Shown here piece by piece: positions 1 through 6,737 of a DNA stretch of 64,000 nucleotides. Numbering within the stretch: position 1 is the stretch's first letter; each line of letters begins with the position of its first letter. The position numbers were made by a program, and so were the translations under genes. The DNA is from Haematobacter missouriensis. GTDB taxonomy: Bacteria; Pseudomonadota; Alphaproteobacteria; Rhodobacterales; Rhodobacteraceae. The DNA lies in contig NZ_JFGS01000002.1 in NCBI RefSeq assembly GCF_000740775.1, positions 186,001 to 250,000 on the forward strand, read 5' to 3'. The notes beneath the pieces were generated by a model, which ran no database searches, had not been told where the DNA came from, and saw only the letters and a program-made list of their open reading frames with translations.

Positions 1-251
1 GGAAAAAGGTTGTTGTCCTGAAACAGCACAGTCATCGGCCGCGCGCCCGGACGCAGCCCGCCGATATCCTCACCCGCCCAGAGAATGCGGCCCGAAGCGA
101 GCGGCAAGAACCCGGCAATCGCGTTCAGCAGCGTGGACTTTCCCGCGCCAGACGGCCCCATGACCGCCACCCGCCGCCCAGCCTCCACCGTGAAATCGGC
201 GGAGAGAACGAAGTCGCCCTGCCGGATCGTAACCTGCTCAAGCCTCAGCAC
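1..251 (-). CDS. thiQ: Thiamine ABC transporter ATP-binding protein ThiQ (partial, 3' end outside window)
   Basis: Only the first about 83 codons are present; the gene runs off the left edge. It would hydrolyse ATP to drive thiamine/TPP import through ThiP. The Walker A motif GPSGAGKST is visible near residues 32-40, followed by a Q-loop-like FQDNN near residue 79. The start is taken as the GTG at 249-251, which overlaps the end of thiP by 14 bases, as expected for translational coupling. The family call rests on the short ABC ATPase sequence plus its place behind thiB and thiP and a TPP riboswitch; another substrate is unlikely. Confidence 0.85.
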   Translation of the reverse strand, partial: MLRLEQVTIRQGDFVLSADFTVEAGRRVAVMGPSGAGKSTLLNAIAGFLPLASGRILWAGEDIGGLRPGARPMTVLFQDNNLF

Positions 252-1767
252 CGCGTCCCATCCTGTCGATGATCCAGAAAATCCCGAAGCTCAGCGCAAG
301 CAGCAGCACCGCTGCCGCCGAAGCCTCCGCCATCCGGTAAGCGCCCATTAGCCGGTAGATCTGCAAGGGCAGCGTCGCCTCATCCGCACGGGCGAAAAGC
401 GCGATCACCCCCAGATCGCCCATGGAGAGTGCCGCTGCCAGCCCGCCCGCAAAACAGAGTGGCCGCCGAAGTCGCGGCAAGGTGACAAGCCGGAGCCGCG
501 ACACCCCGCGCAACCCGAGACTCTCCGCCAGGCGGGCATAGCCTGCCTCCTCTGCCCGCACAGCGGGAAGCAGGATGCGAAAGGCAAAAGGCAGCGCCAT
601 CACCGCATTGACCGCCGCCGTGACACCGAGCGACAGACGCGCCGGATCGACCAGCGGGTTCAGCAGAATGAACAACCCCGTGCCCATCACGAGCGAGGAG
701 GAGGCGAGCGGCAGCATCCCCGCCGTCTCCACCCATCGCCGACGCGGCGACGCGAGCAGGGAGAGCGACAGCGAGAGGAGGAGCGTGAGCAGTGCAGACC
801 CCACCGCTACGACCAGCGACCGCCCCGCCGCCCGGAATACGTTCGCGGAAAGGCCCGGCAGCCCCCCCGCCCCGTCCATCACCAGCGCCAGAAGAGGCAC
901 GAGCAGAAAGACCGCCGCCCCGCCGATGGCCAGCGTGTCAAGCACACGCGCCAATGGCCCTGCCGCATCCCAGCGCTGCACTGGCCGGTCAAGGCCGGTG
1001 CCGAAGCCGGAAGGCACGGAGATCACCGCAGCACCCATCGCCGCGAGGGCACAGATGCCGAACTGTACCAGCGCGAGCAGCGCCGCACGCCCGAGATCGA
1101 AGTCGAAACCGAAGGCCTGATAGATCGCCAGCTCCACCGTCGTCGCCCGTGGACCACCCCCCAATGTCAATGCCACGGCAAAAGAGGTGAGGCAGACAAG
1201 GAAGATTGCCAGAAACGCGCCCGGCAACCGCTCCCTCAGCATGGGGCGCTCCAGATGCCGCCGCATGTCCTCCGGACGGAAATCCAGCGCGGCGGCAAGG
1301 CGGAAACGTTCCGCGGGTATCGCGAGCCAGCCCTCCAGCAGCAAGCGCGTGGCGAGCGGCAGGTTGAAGAACACATGGGCAAGGATCACCCCCTGCGGCC
1401 CATAGATCGACACCGGCGGCAGCCCCAGGGCCGCGAGCGCCGCATTCACCAGCCCCGCCCTGCCAAAGACAGAGACAAGGCCCAGCACCGCCACGATCAC
1501 CGGCAGCAGAAACGGCGCGCCCAACAGGGTTATGAGCAACCTCCGCCCGTGGAAACGCCGCCGCGCCAGCGCGCGGGCAACCGGGATGGCAAGCAACACG
1601 CTCACCAAAGCGGAAACCAGCGCCTGAATCACCGTGAACCGGATCGCTGCAACATCGCCCGACCGAAGCGCCGTGAGCCCTCCTGCCGTTATCGCCACGG
1701 CCAGCAGCGTGCCGAGCGTCAGGCCCAGAACGAGGGCGAGCGCCGCCCCCCCTGCCAGAAACCTCAC
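238..1767 (-). CDS. thiP: Thiamine/TPP ABC transporter permease ThiP
   Basis: Inner-membrane permease of the thiamine importer, about 509 residues, the usual size for a fused two-module ThiP. It has two halves with several hydrophobic segments each, and each half carries a recognisable EAA-like loop (around the LAAALDFRPEDMRR stretch in the first half and the ARLAESLGLRGVSRL stretch in the second). I prefer the GTG start at 1767, which forms a GTGA overlap with the thiB stop; an in-frame ATG at 1788 is the alternative. It lies between thiB and thiQ in one operon downstream of a TPP riboswitch, which fixes the substrate. Confidence 0.9.
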   Translation of the reverse strand: MRFLAGGAALALVLGLTLGTLLAVAITAGGLTALRSGDVAAIRFTVIQALVSALVSVLLAIPVARALARRRFHGRRLLITLLGAPFLLPVIVAVLGLVSVFGRAGLVNAALAALGLPPVSIYGPQGVILAHVFFNLPLATRLLLEGWLAIPAERFRLAAALDFRPEDMRRHLERPMLRERLPGAFLAIFLVCLTSFAVALTLGGGPRATTVELAIYQAFGFDFDLGRAALLALVQFGICALAAMGAAVISVPSGFGTGLDRPVQRWDAAGPLARVLDTLAIGGAAVFLLVPLLALVMDGAGGLPGLSANVFRAAGRSLVVAVGSALLTLLLSLSLSLLASPRRRWVETAGMLPLASSSLVMGTGLFILLNPLVDPARLSLGVTAAVNAVMALPFAFRILLPAVRAEEAGYARLAESLGLRGVSRLRLVTLPRLRRPLCFAGGLAAALSMGDLGVIALFARADEATLPLQIYRLMGAYRMAEASAAAVLLLALSFGIFWIIDRMGRGAEA

Positions 1768-2759
1768 CGGCTGAGCGCCCCCAGCCATTCGTCCAGCGCA
1801 GCGTCACGCACGGAGCGGGCCTCCTCCGGCGTGAAGATCAGCGCGCGTTCGGGGATGGAGAGCTTCTCGAAGCCAGCAGGAAGCCCCCCCGCCGGGATGA
1901 CGGCAGGATACATCCAGTTGGTCGTGGGCAGCACAGCCTGCGCCGCATCCGAGAGGAGGAAGGACAGGAAACGGCCTGCCAATTCCTGCTCCTGGCTGCT
2001 GGCCAGCCGGGCGGCAACCTCTACCTGCAGATAATGCCCCTCGGAGAACATCGCGGCGGCCTTGGTGTCGTCCTTCTCCTCTATGATGTGGTAGGCGGGC
2101 GAGGTTGTATAGGAGAGAACCATGTCCGCCTCTCCCTTCAGGAACATCCCGTAAGCCTCAGACCAGCCCGGCGTCACGGTGAGGACATGGGGAGCAAGCC
2201 CCTTCCATATCTCCGGCGCCTTGTCGCCATAGGCGGCTTTTACCCAGAGCAGCAGTCCGAGACCGGGCGTGGAAGAGCGCGGATCCTGAATGATCACCTT
2301 GAAGGAAGCGGGCCTGTCGATCAGAGCGGGGAAGCTGTCGGGCGGGTCAGAAAGCTTCGTGCGGTCATAGACGAAGGCAAAATAGCCCCAGTCGAAGGGC
2401 AGGAAGGTGTCATCCCGCGCCTCCACCGGCAGGTCGAGCGTGGCATGGCCCAGCCCGTGCGGCGCAAACAGGCCCGATTCCCGTGCGGCATCGATCAGGT
2501 TATTGTCCAGACCGACCACGACATCGGCGGGGCTTCGCGCGCCCTCCAGCCGCAGCCGGCCGAGCAGCGATGCCCCGTCGCCCGCCGTTACGAAATCAAC
2601 GGTGCAGCCGCACTCCGCCTCGAACAGGGCCTTGATCTTCGGCCCGGGCCCCCATTCCGAGACGAAACTGTCGTAGGTGTAGACGGTAAGCACGGGCGCA
2701 GCCGCCACCCCCTGCCCCAGAAACCCTGCGAAAACCGCGGCGATCAATCCAAGCCGCAT
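1764..2759 (-). CDS. thiB: Thiamine/TPP-binding periplasmic protein ThiB
   Basis: Periplasmic substrate-binding protein of the thiamine importer, about 331 residues. The N-terminus MRLGLIAAVFAGFLGQGVAA is a signal peptide, and the mature protein begins APVLTVYTYDSF, typical of ThiB. The start was chosen at 2759 because GGAGG lies 7 bases upstream; a longer reading to 2783 lacks this. The motif ADVVVGLDNNLI and the acidic-Cys segment ECGCTVDF fit the family. It is the first gene of thiBPQ and is directly preceded by the TPP riboswitch, so expression should fall when TPP is plentiful. Confidence 0.92.
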   Translation of the reverse strand: MRLGLIAAVFAGFLGQGVAAAPVLTVYTYDSFVSEWGPGPKIKALFEAECGCTVDFVTAGDGASLLGRLRLEGARSPADVVVGLDNNLIDAARESGLFAPHGLGHATLDLPVEARDDTFLPFDWGYFAFVYDRTKLSDPPDSFPALIDRPASFKVIIQDPRSSTPGLGLLLWVKAAYGDKAPEIWKGLAPHVLTVTPGWSEAYGMFLKGEADMVLSYTTSPAYHIIEEKDDTKAAAMFSEGHYLQVEVAARLASSQEQELAGRFLSFLLSDAAQAVLPTTNWMYPAVIPAGGLPAGFEKLSIPERALIFTPEEARSVRDAALDEWLGALSR

Positions 2760-2786
2760 GACGGCGCCTCCATTTTGGGGCAACAG

Positions 2787-2875
2787 CGTCGGACCTTCCC
2801 TCCGCCGGTGCTGACCGGATCAGGTTCTACGGGTTCGCGCGACGCGTCTCAGCCGGATTGGCACCCCGAGGTGAG
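2787..2875 (-). promoter_or_regulatory. TPP riboswitch (THI element)
   Basis: Read on the minus strand, the leader of thiB contains the conserved thi-box pieces in order: GGGGTGCC, then GGCTGAGA, then ACCCGTAGAACCTGATCC, then GGT-type closing sequence with GCACCGGCGGAGGGA. These are the hallmark core elements of the TPP aptamer. It ends about 30 bases before the thiB start, suggesting translational or short-leader control of thiBPQ. Confidence 0.95.
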
Positions 2876-2942
2876 GTAAATGATAACCCTTTCCCGCAGA
2901 AAAGGCAAAGTGCCCTTCCGATCGTGGCAGGACGGGCCTAGA

Positions 2943-3863
2943 ATGCCGCGCCTGCATGAAGGAGACCACAGGCTGTCAAACTCCCCTCCCAAGCGACAGA
3001 GCTTCGTGATGGCGATGCTCGACACGATCGACCGGGCGAACCTGTCGCTCGCTGCCGGAGGCGTTGCCTTCTTCACGGTCTTCGCCATGTTTCCAGCGGT
3101 CAGTGCGCTTATCTCCGTCTGGGGATCGTGGCAGGATCCTTATGTCATTCAGGAACAACTGGAATATTTTCGGGAGATCGTTCCGCCAGCCGCCTTCGAG
3201 ATCATCCGCTCGCAGGTGACTTCGCTGGTGGAGACGAATTCAGGCACGCTGGGCTGGGCCACGCTCATCTCGTTTGCCGTAGCGCTGTGGTCGGCCATGG
3301 CGGCCATCGACGCGATGGTCAGGGGTCTCAACGCGATCTATCGCAAGCCGAATCCGCACAGCGTGATTGCCTATCTGGTGTCGATCCTGCTCACGTTGAC
3401 CTTTACCGCGACAGCGCTTGTGGCGCTGACGGTTGCGGTAGTGCTGCCGATATTGCTGACGTTCTTCCACATACCGCTCTTGGAAAACATCGCCTTTAAC
3501 CTCGCGCATGTTCTCGCCTCCACGGGAATCGTTCTTGGCGGCATATGGCTGCTCTATCGCATCGGGCCGAACTGGCGGGGAAGCAAGCCCGGAAACCTGC
3601 TCCCCGGAACGTTGCTGGCCGTGGTTCTCTGGGCCATCGCGTCGCTTGGCTTTACCTATTTCCTGACGAACTTCGGCCGTTACAACGAAATATACGGATC
3701 CATTGCGGCTGTGATGATCCTGCTGATGTGGCTTTATCTTTCCGCTTATTCCGTGCTGCTCGGCGCCGCACTCAATGCCGAGGTCCGGCGCCGGCGGCTT
3801 TCGAGCGCAAAAGAACACGCCGCGCAGCTCCATCTGGAGACGCGCGGCGCTGATGTTCAATAA
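2943..3863 (+). CDS. YihY/virulence factor BrkB family inner-membrane protein
   Basis: Polytopic membrane protein of the UPF0761/YihY family, about 306 residues with some six hydrophobic segments. Family signatures are the early LSLAAGGVAFFTVFAMFP, the LWSAMAAIDAMVRGLNAIY block and the late YNEIYGSIAAVMILLMW block. Its function is not established for the family. The start is uncertain: the frame opens at 2880, and starts at 2943 (with AGGACGG upstream) or at a GTG/ATG near 3006-3009 are possible. It is divergent from thiBPQ and stands next to stress-response genes. A second family member begins at 63208. Confidence 0.8.
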   Translation: MPRLHEGDHRLSNSPPKRQSFVMAMLDTIDRANLSLAAGGVAFFTVFAMFPAVSALISVWGSWQDPYVIQEQLEYFREIVPPAAFEIIRSQVTSLVETNSGTLGWATLISFAVALWSAMAAIDAMVRGLNAIYRKPNPHSVIAYLVSILLTLTFTATALVALTVAVVLPILLTFFHIPLLENIAFNLAHVLASTGIVLGGIWLLYRIGPNWRGSKPGNLLPGTLLAVVLWAIASLGFTYFLTNFGRYNEIYGSIAAVMILLMWLYLSAYSVLLGAALNAEVRRRRLSSAKEHAAQLHLETRGADVQ

Positions 3864-3881
3864 TGGTCGCGCGTGCCCTTA

Positions 3882-4322
3882 TTACCGGTGACGCGGCGGC
3901 GGGGGCGGCGGCGCGCCGTTCCGCGAGCGCAAAGCTGAATCCAGACCGAAGAAGAATGCTTCCATCAACGGCGGAACGACAGACGAGCTAGATGCGAATG
4001 CCCGCGCAGGATCACGTGTGCCGGCGCCAGCGCCGCCGGGCGGAGGGGCATCATACGCCCGCACACCCGGCGTTCCCGGATGTGCCGCCCGGTCGCGGTT
4101 CCTGCCGATCAGAAGCACGATGATACCCGCCAGAATATAGGCGAGCGCCACGCCGAGCGCCGCTGTCAGCGCATTGCTCTGTCGCTCAATGAACAGCCAG
4201 AGTGCCGCTGTCAGGAATGCGATACCGACACAAAAAAGCACACCCGCAACCAGTGAGAAGACGGATTTCCGCGCTGCATCAACGGCAGCTTCCTTCACAC
4301 CGGCGGTCAGCTGCTCCAGCAT
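3882..4322 (-). CDS. Holin-like small membrane protein (phage holin family / PF07332-like)
   Basis: A 146-residue protein with an amphipathic N-terminus (MLEQLTAGVKEAAVDAARK), two hydrophobic segments at about residues 22-45 and 52-73, and a disordered Pro/Ala/Gly-rich tail. This matches the small 'phage holin' membrane family found in bacterial chromosomes next to DUF883 proteins; it need not be a real holin. It follows the DUF883 gene with only two bases between them, so the two are cotranscribed, probably from the EcfG-type promoter upstream of the DUF883 gene. Confidence 0.7.
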   Translation of the reverse strand: MLEQLTAGVKEAAVDAARKSVFSLVAGVLFCVGIAFLTAALWLFIERQSNALTAALGVALAYILAGIIVLLIGRNRDRAAHPGTPGVRAYDAPPPGGAGAGTRDPARAFASSSSVVPPLMEAFFFGLDSALRSRNGAPPPPPPRHR

Positions 4323-4324
4323 GG

Positions 4325-4660
4325 TCAGCGGCGCGACAGAAGAAGACCGAACAGGAAACCGGCCCCGGCTGCGACGCCAAGCGCGGTTGCCGGGTTTTCG
4401 CGCACCATCTGACTCGTCTGATCGCTGAGTTGGTGGGCGCGGTCCTGCATGTCCGCTACCTTCTGCTCGCCACGCTCGCGCAAGGCCTGCGCCTCCGAGC
4501 GGGCGGCGTCCGCTACCTGTTGTCCCTTGGCCCGGCCCAGCTGGGCAAGCGTTTCCGTAATGGCCACCATATCGGCCTTTAGGGAATCGAGCTGGCTCGA
4601 CAACTCGGCCATCGAGGGTTCGGTCACTTCCTGTTCGACTTCCGTTTCAGTACGGGCCAT
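4325..4660 (-). CDS. DUF883 (ElaB/YqjD-like) membrane-anchored protein
   Basis: A 111-residue protein with a long charged helical region (residues about 15-85, rich in Ala, Glu, Gln, Arg) and a C-terminal transmembrane helix of the form NPATALGVAAGAGFLFGLLLSRR, diagnostic of DUF883/ElaB/YqjD proteins. E. coli homologues are stationary-phase inner-membrane proteins that bind ribosomes; that role is only an analogy here. A GGAAC-N17-CGTT promoter lies at 4720-4745 on the same strand, so it is a likely member of the general stress regulon. Confidence 0.85.
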   Translation of the reverse strand: MARTETEVEQEVTEPSMAELSSQLDSLKADMVAITETLAQLGRAKGQQVADAARSEAQALRERGEQKVADMQDRAHQLSDQTSQMVRENPATALGVAAGAGFLFGLLLSRR

Positions 4661-4719
4661 CTGTCAGCTCCTTCGAATGCATTTTTCCAACGATCGACAC
4701 TACGACCGCGCACTTCGCC

Positions 4720-4745
4720 AACGCAGAGATACCGCGCGTGGTTCC
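4720..4745 (-). promoter_or_regulatory. Predicted EcfG-dependent promoter for the DUF883 operon
   Basis: On the minus strand the sequence reads GGAAC, 17 bases, CGTT, which fits the known alphaproteobacterial EcfG consensus (GGAAC-N16/17-CGTT). It lies 60 bases upstream of the DUF883 start. Confidence 0.7.
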
Positions 4746-4768
4746 GCTCGAGAAGTGTCGATAAGAAG

Positions 4769-4794
4769 GGAACCACAAAGCTCATTTACAGGTT
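4769..4794 (+). promoter_or_regulatory. Possible EcfG-type promoter for the DUF1328 gene
   Basis: On the plus strand GGAAC is followed after 17 bases by GGTT, one mismatch from the CGTT of the EcfG -10 element. It lies 52 bases upstream of the small DUF1328 gene. Weaker than the other sites in this block. Confidence 0.45.
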
Positions 4795-4845
4795 TTAAAT
4801 GCAATAACGCCGCTCGACGTAAATCTGAAAGGGAAGGAGAATCGT

Positions 4846-5016
4846 ATGCTCTACTGGGCTCTTGTTTTTCTGGTCGTCGCCATAATCGCAGGGGTTTTTG
4901 GCTTCGGCGGAATAGCCAGCGCATCTGCGGGCATCGCTCAGATCCTGTTCTTCATATTTCTGGTCCTGTTTATCGTCGCCCTTATCGCGCGGGCCGTCGG
5001 CGGTCGCACTCCCTGA
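4846..5016 (+). CDS. DUF1328 small membrane protein
   Basis: A 56-residue protein beginning [20 protein letters not shown] and continuing [19 protein letters not shown], the full signature of the DUF1328 family: two transmembrane helices joined by a short Gly/Ala/Ser turn. Function unknown. The ATG is preceded by a good ribosome site (GGGAAGGAG, 5 bases before the start). It stands alone between divergent DUF883 and convergent phyR and may be stress-induced through the site at 4769-4794. Confidence 0.9.
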   Translation: MLYWALVFLVVAIIAGVFGFGGIASASAGIAQILFFIFLVLFIVALIARAVGGRTP

Positions 5017-5018
5017 TG

Positions 5019-5046
5019 GAAAAGGGCGACGGTGATCCGTCGCCCA
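5019..5046 (-). terminator. Hairpin terminator shared by phyR and the DUF1328 gene
   Basis: Perfect eight-base stem GGGCGACG/CGTCGCCC with a six-base loop. On the minus strand it is followed by CTTTT, so it best serves phyR, but it also sits directly after the DUF1328 stop. Confidence 0.7.
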
Positions 5047-5074
5047 TCTGAACAGGTCGCGAGAATTGGGAGAC

Positions 5075-5884
5075 CTAGACGCGCATATCCTCGGTGGAGG
5101 CGAAGAACATCGCCTGACTGACCGCAGATCTCACCTGCTCCTCCGAATAGGGTTTCGTGATGAGGAAAGCCGGCTCCGGGCGCTCGCCGGTCAGCAGGCG
5201 CTGCGGGAAGGCAGTGATGAAGATCACCGGCACATCTCCAAGAATTTGCAGAAGCTCGTTGACCGCATCAATGCCTGATGACCCGTCCGCAAGCTGAATA
5301 TCCGCAAGGATAAGATCTGGCCGATCCTTCTGACCCAAGGCAACTGCGGCATCACGGGTGCGGGCATTGCCCGTCACGCGGTGGCCCATTCCAGTTACGA
5401 TCGAATGGATGTCCATCGCGATAATGGCTTCATCCTCGATGATCATGATCTTGCCGAGGACGGATTCTTCCATCTCGTTCAGAGCGGTGGCGAGCAGTTC
5501 TTCTGCTTCCGCAGCCGAAATCTGCATGATCTCGGCGATTTCCTCGAAGGAAAATTCCTCGACCGTCCGAAGCAAAAGCGCTTCCCGCGTATTTCTGGTA
5601 AGGGTGCCCAAATGGACCTGTGCCCGCCGTTCCAGAACATCGCCCACGGCTTCGGCAATCGGAGCACCAGCGCTCGACCAGATCAGGTGGAAAGCACGGA
5701 ACAGGGCCACCTTCGGGGAACGCGCACCTTCGAATACGCTGCGATCCTCCAGGATTGCCTCCAGCGTTGCAGCCGCGTAGGCATCCCCGGTTGTCTGGCT
5801 ACCAGTCAAGGCACGGGCGTAGCGGCGCAGATACGGAAGCTGCTCTCCGATCCGTTGGGCGAGGTCAGCCTGCGTCTTTGTCAT
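5075..5884 (-). CDS. phyR: General stress response regulator PhyR
   Basis: About 269 residues. Residues 1-135 form a sigma-factor-like domain (QLPYLRRYARALTG, then RTVEEFSFEEIAEIMQIS resembling sigma region 4), and residues about 142-265 form a receiver domain with the acidic pair in IIEDEAII, the phospho-acceptor Asp in ILADIQLADGSSGID, the Thr/Ser switch in IFITAFP and the Lys in ITKPYSE. This inverted order (sigma-like then receiver) defines PhyR, which when phosphorylated sequesters the anti-sigma NepR. Start at 5884 is supported by GGAGAC six bases upstream. Divergent from nepR-ecfG with an EcfG promoter in front. Confidence 0.97.
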   Translation of the reverse strand: MTKTQADLAQRIGEQLPYLRRYARALTGSQTTGDAYAAATLEAILEDRSVFEGARSPKVALFRAFHLIWSSAGAPIAEAVGDVLERRAQVHLGTLTRNTREALLLRTVEEFSFEEIAEIMQISAAEAEELLATALNEMEESVLGKIMIIEDEAIIAMDIHSIVTGMGHRVTGNARTRDAAVALGQKDRPDLILADIQLADGSSGIDAVNELLQILGDVPVIFITAFPQRLLTGERPEPAFLITKPYSEEQVRSAVSQAMFFASTEDMRV

Positions 5885-5914
5885 GATGTCTCCGAAGATT
5901 CTTCCAGTGCAGTT

Positions 5915-5939
5915 GGAACCAAACGCACTCAGAAGCGTT
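5915..5939 (+). promoter_or_regulatory. EcfG-dependent promoter for nepR-ecfG
   Basis: Plus strand: GGAAC at 5915-5919, a 16-base spacer, CGTT at 5936-5939. Exact consensus match, about 50 bases before the nepR start. It is interleaved with the opposite-strand phyR promoter (5922-5946). Confidence 0.85.
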
Positions 5940-5946
5940 TTGTTCC
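5922..5946 (-). promoter_or_regulatory. EcfG-dependent promoter for phyR
   Basis: Minus strand: GGAAC at 5946-5942, a 16-base spacer, CGTT at 5925-5922. Exact match to the EcfG consensus; 38 bases upstream of the phyR start, implying positive autoregulation. Confidence 0.85.
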
Positions 5947-5988
5947 TGCGCAACGACTAGAAAATGACGTCAGGATCAAGCCTTCATC

Positions 5989-6159
5989 ATGACAGACAAA
6001 CCCAAGGAGGCGACTCTTCGTCTCCAGATCGATGAAAACTTGCGAAGAGTGTATCAGGAAAAAGTGGAGGAAGCGATTCCTTCCCGTTTGATGGATTTGC
6101 TGAGCAGGCTGAAGGACCAGGATCAGGCAGCGGACTCTGACAACGAGTCCACACTATGA
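5989..6159 (+). CDS. nepR: Anti-sigma factor NepR
   Basis: A 56-residue protein. The stretch IDENLRRVYQEKVEEAIPSR followed by LMDLLSRL matches the two conserved helices of NepR, the anti-sigma factor that binds EcfG and is titrated away by phosphorylated PhyR. The ATG at 5989 follows the divergent EcfG promoter; its stop overlaps the ecfG start (ATGA), so the sigma factor and its inhibitor are translationally coupled and made in proportion. The C-terminal tail (about residues 42-56) is short and acidic. Confidence 0.95.
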   Translation: MTDKPKEATLRLQIDENLRRVYQEKVEEAIPSRLMDLLSRLKDQDQAADSDNESTL

Positions 6160-6716
6160 AGGTCGCCCTCGCCGACCCGAGGGACGAACTTGTCCAGCAT
6201 CTCCCCGCTCTTCGTGCTTTCGCTCTCAGCCTTGCCCGCAATGGCGCGGCGGCAGACGATCTGGTTCAGGATACGATCCTGAAAGCTTGGACCAATATCG
6301 ACAAGTTCGAGATCGGAACCAATCTCCGCGCCTGGCTCTTTACGATTCTGCGCAACACTTTCTATTCGAGCCGTCGCAAGGTCAGCCGGGAAGTGGCGGA
6401 CAGCGATGGGCTCCACGCTGCTCGACTGGCACAGAAGCCCGATCATGACGGTCGTCTTGCGCTTGCGGATTTCCGCACGGCCTTCGCCCAGCTTCCCGAT
6501 GAGCAACGCGAAGCACTTATCCTTGTGGGCGCCTCAGGTTTCTCTTACGAGGAAGCAGCGGCGATGTGCGCCTGTGCTGTCGGCACGATCAAGAGCCGGG
6601 CCAATCGCGGCCGCAAGCGGCTGTCCGAGCTTCTGCACCTGCAGGATGGCGAGGAATTCGAGTTGACGGACCGCGCCACGCTGGCGGTGATTTCATCGAA
6701 GGCCGCCCACGGCTGA
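6156..6716 (+). CDS. ecfG: ECF sigma factor EcfG (general stress response)
   Basis: A 186-residue ECF sigma factor. Region 2 is visible at about residues 30-75 (DDLVQDTILKAWTNIDKF, then TNLRAWLFTILRN), and region 4 at about residues 110-155 (FAQLPDEQREALILVGASGF, then GTIKSRANRGRKRL). Together with nepR overlapping by four bases and divergent phyR, this is the EcfG/ECF15-type sigma factor that reads GGAAC-N16-CGTT promoters. Several such promoters occur in this same block. Confidence 0.95.
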   Translation: MKVALADPRDELVQHLPALRAFALSLARNGAAADDLVQDTILKAWTNIDKFEIGTNLRAWLFTILRNTFYSSRRKVSREVADSDGLHAARLAQKPDHDGRLALADFRTAFAQLPDEQREALILVGASGFSYEEAAAMCACAVGTIKSRANRGRKRLSELLHLQDGEEFELTDRATLAVISSKAAHG

Positions 6717-6737
6717 AGCGCTTGAAAAGGATGGGGC

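Noticed and set aside
989-1807. Long open frame antisense/overlapping thiP
   Set aside because: Shadow frame in GC-rich DNA; the product is low-complexity Arg/Gly/Ala with no motif, while the overlapping ThiP frame has clear membrane segments.
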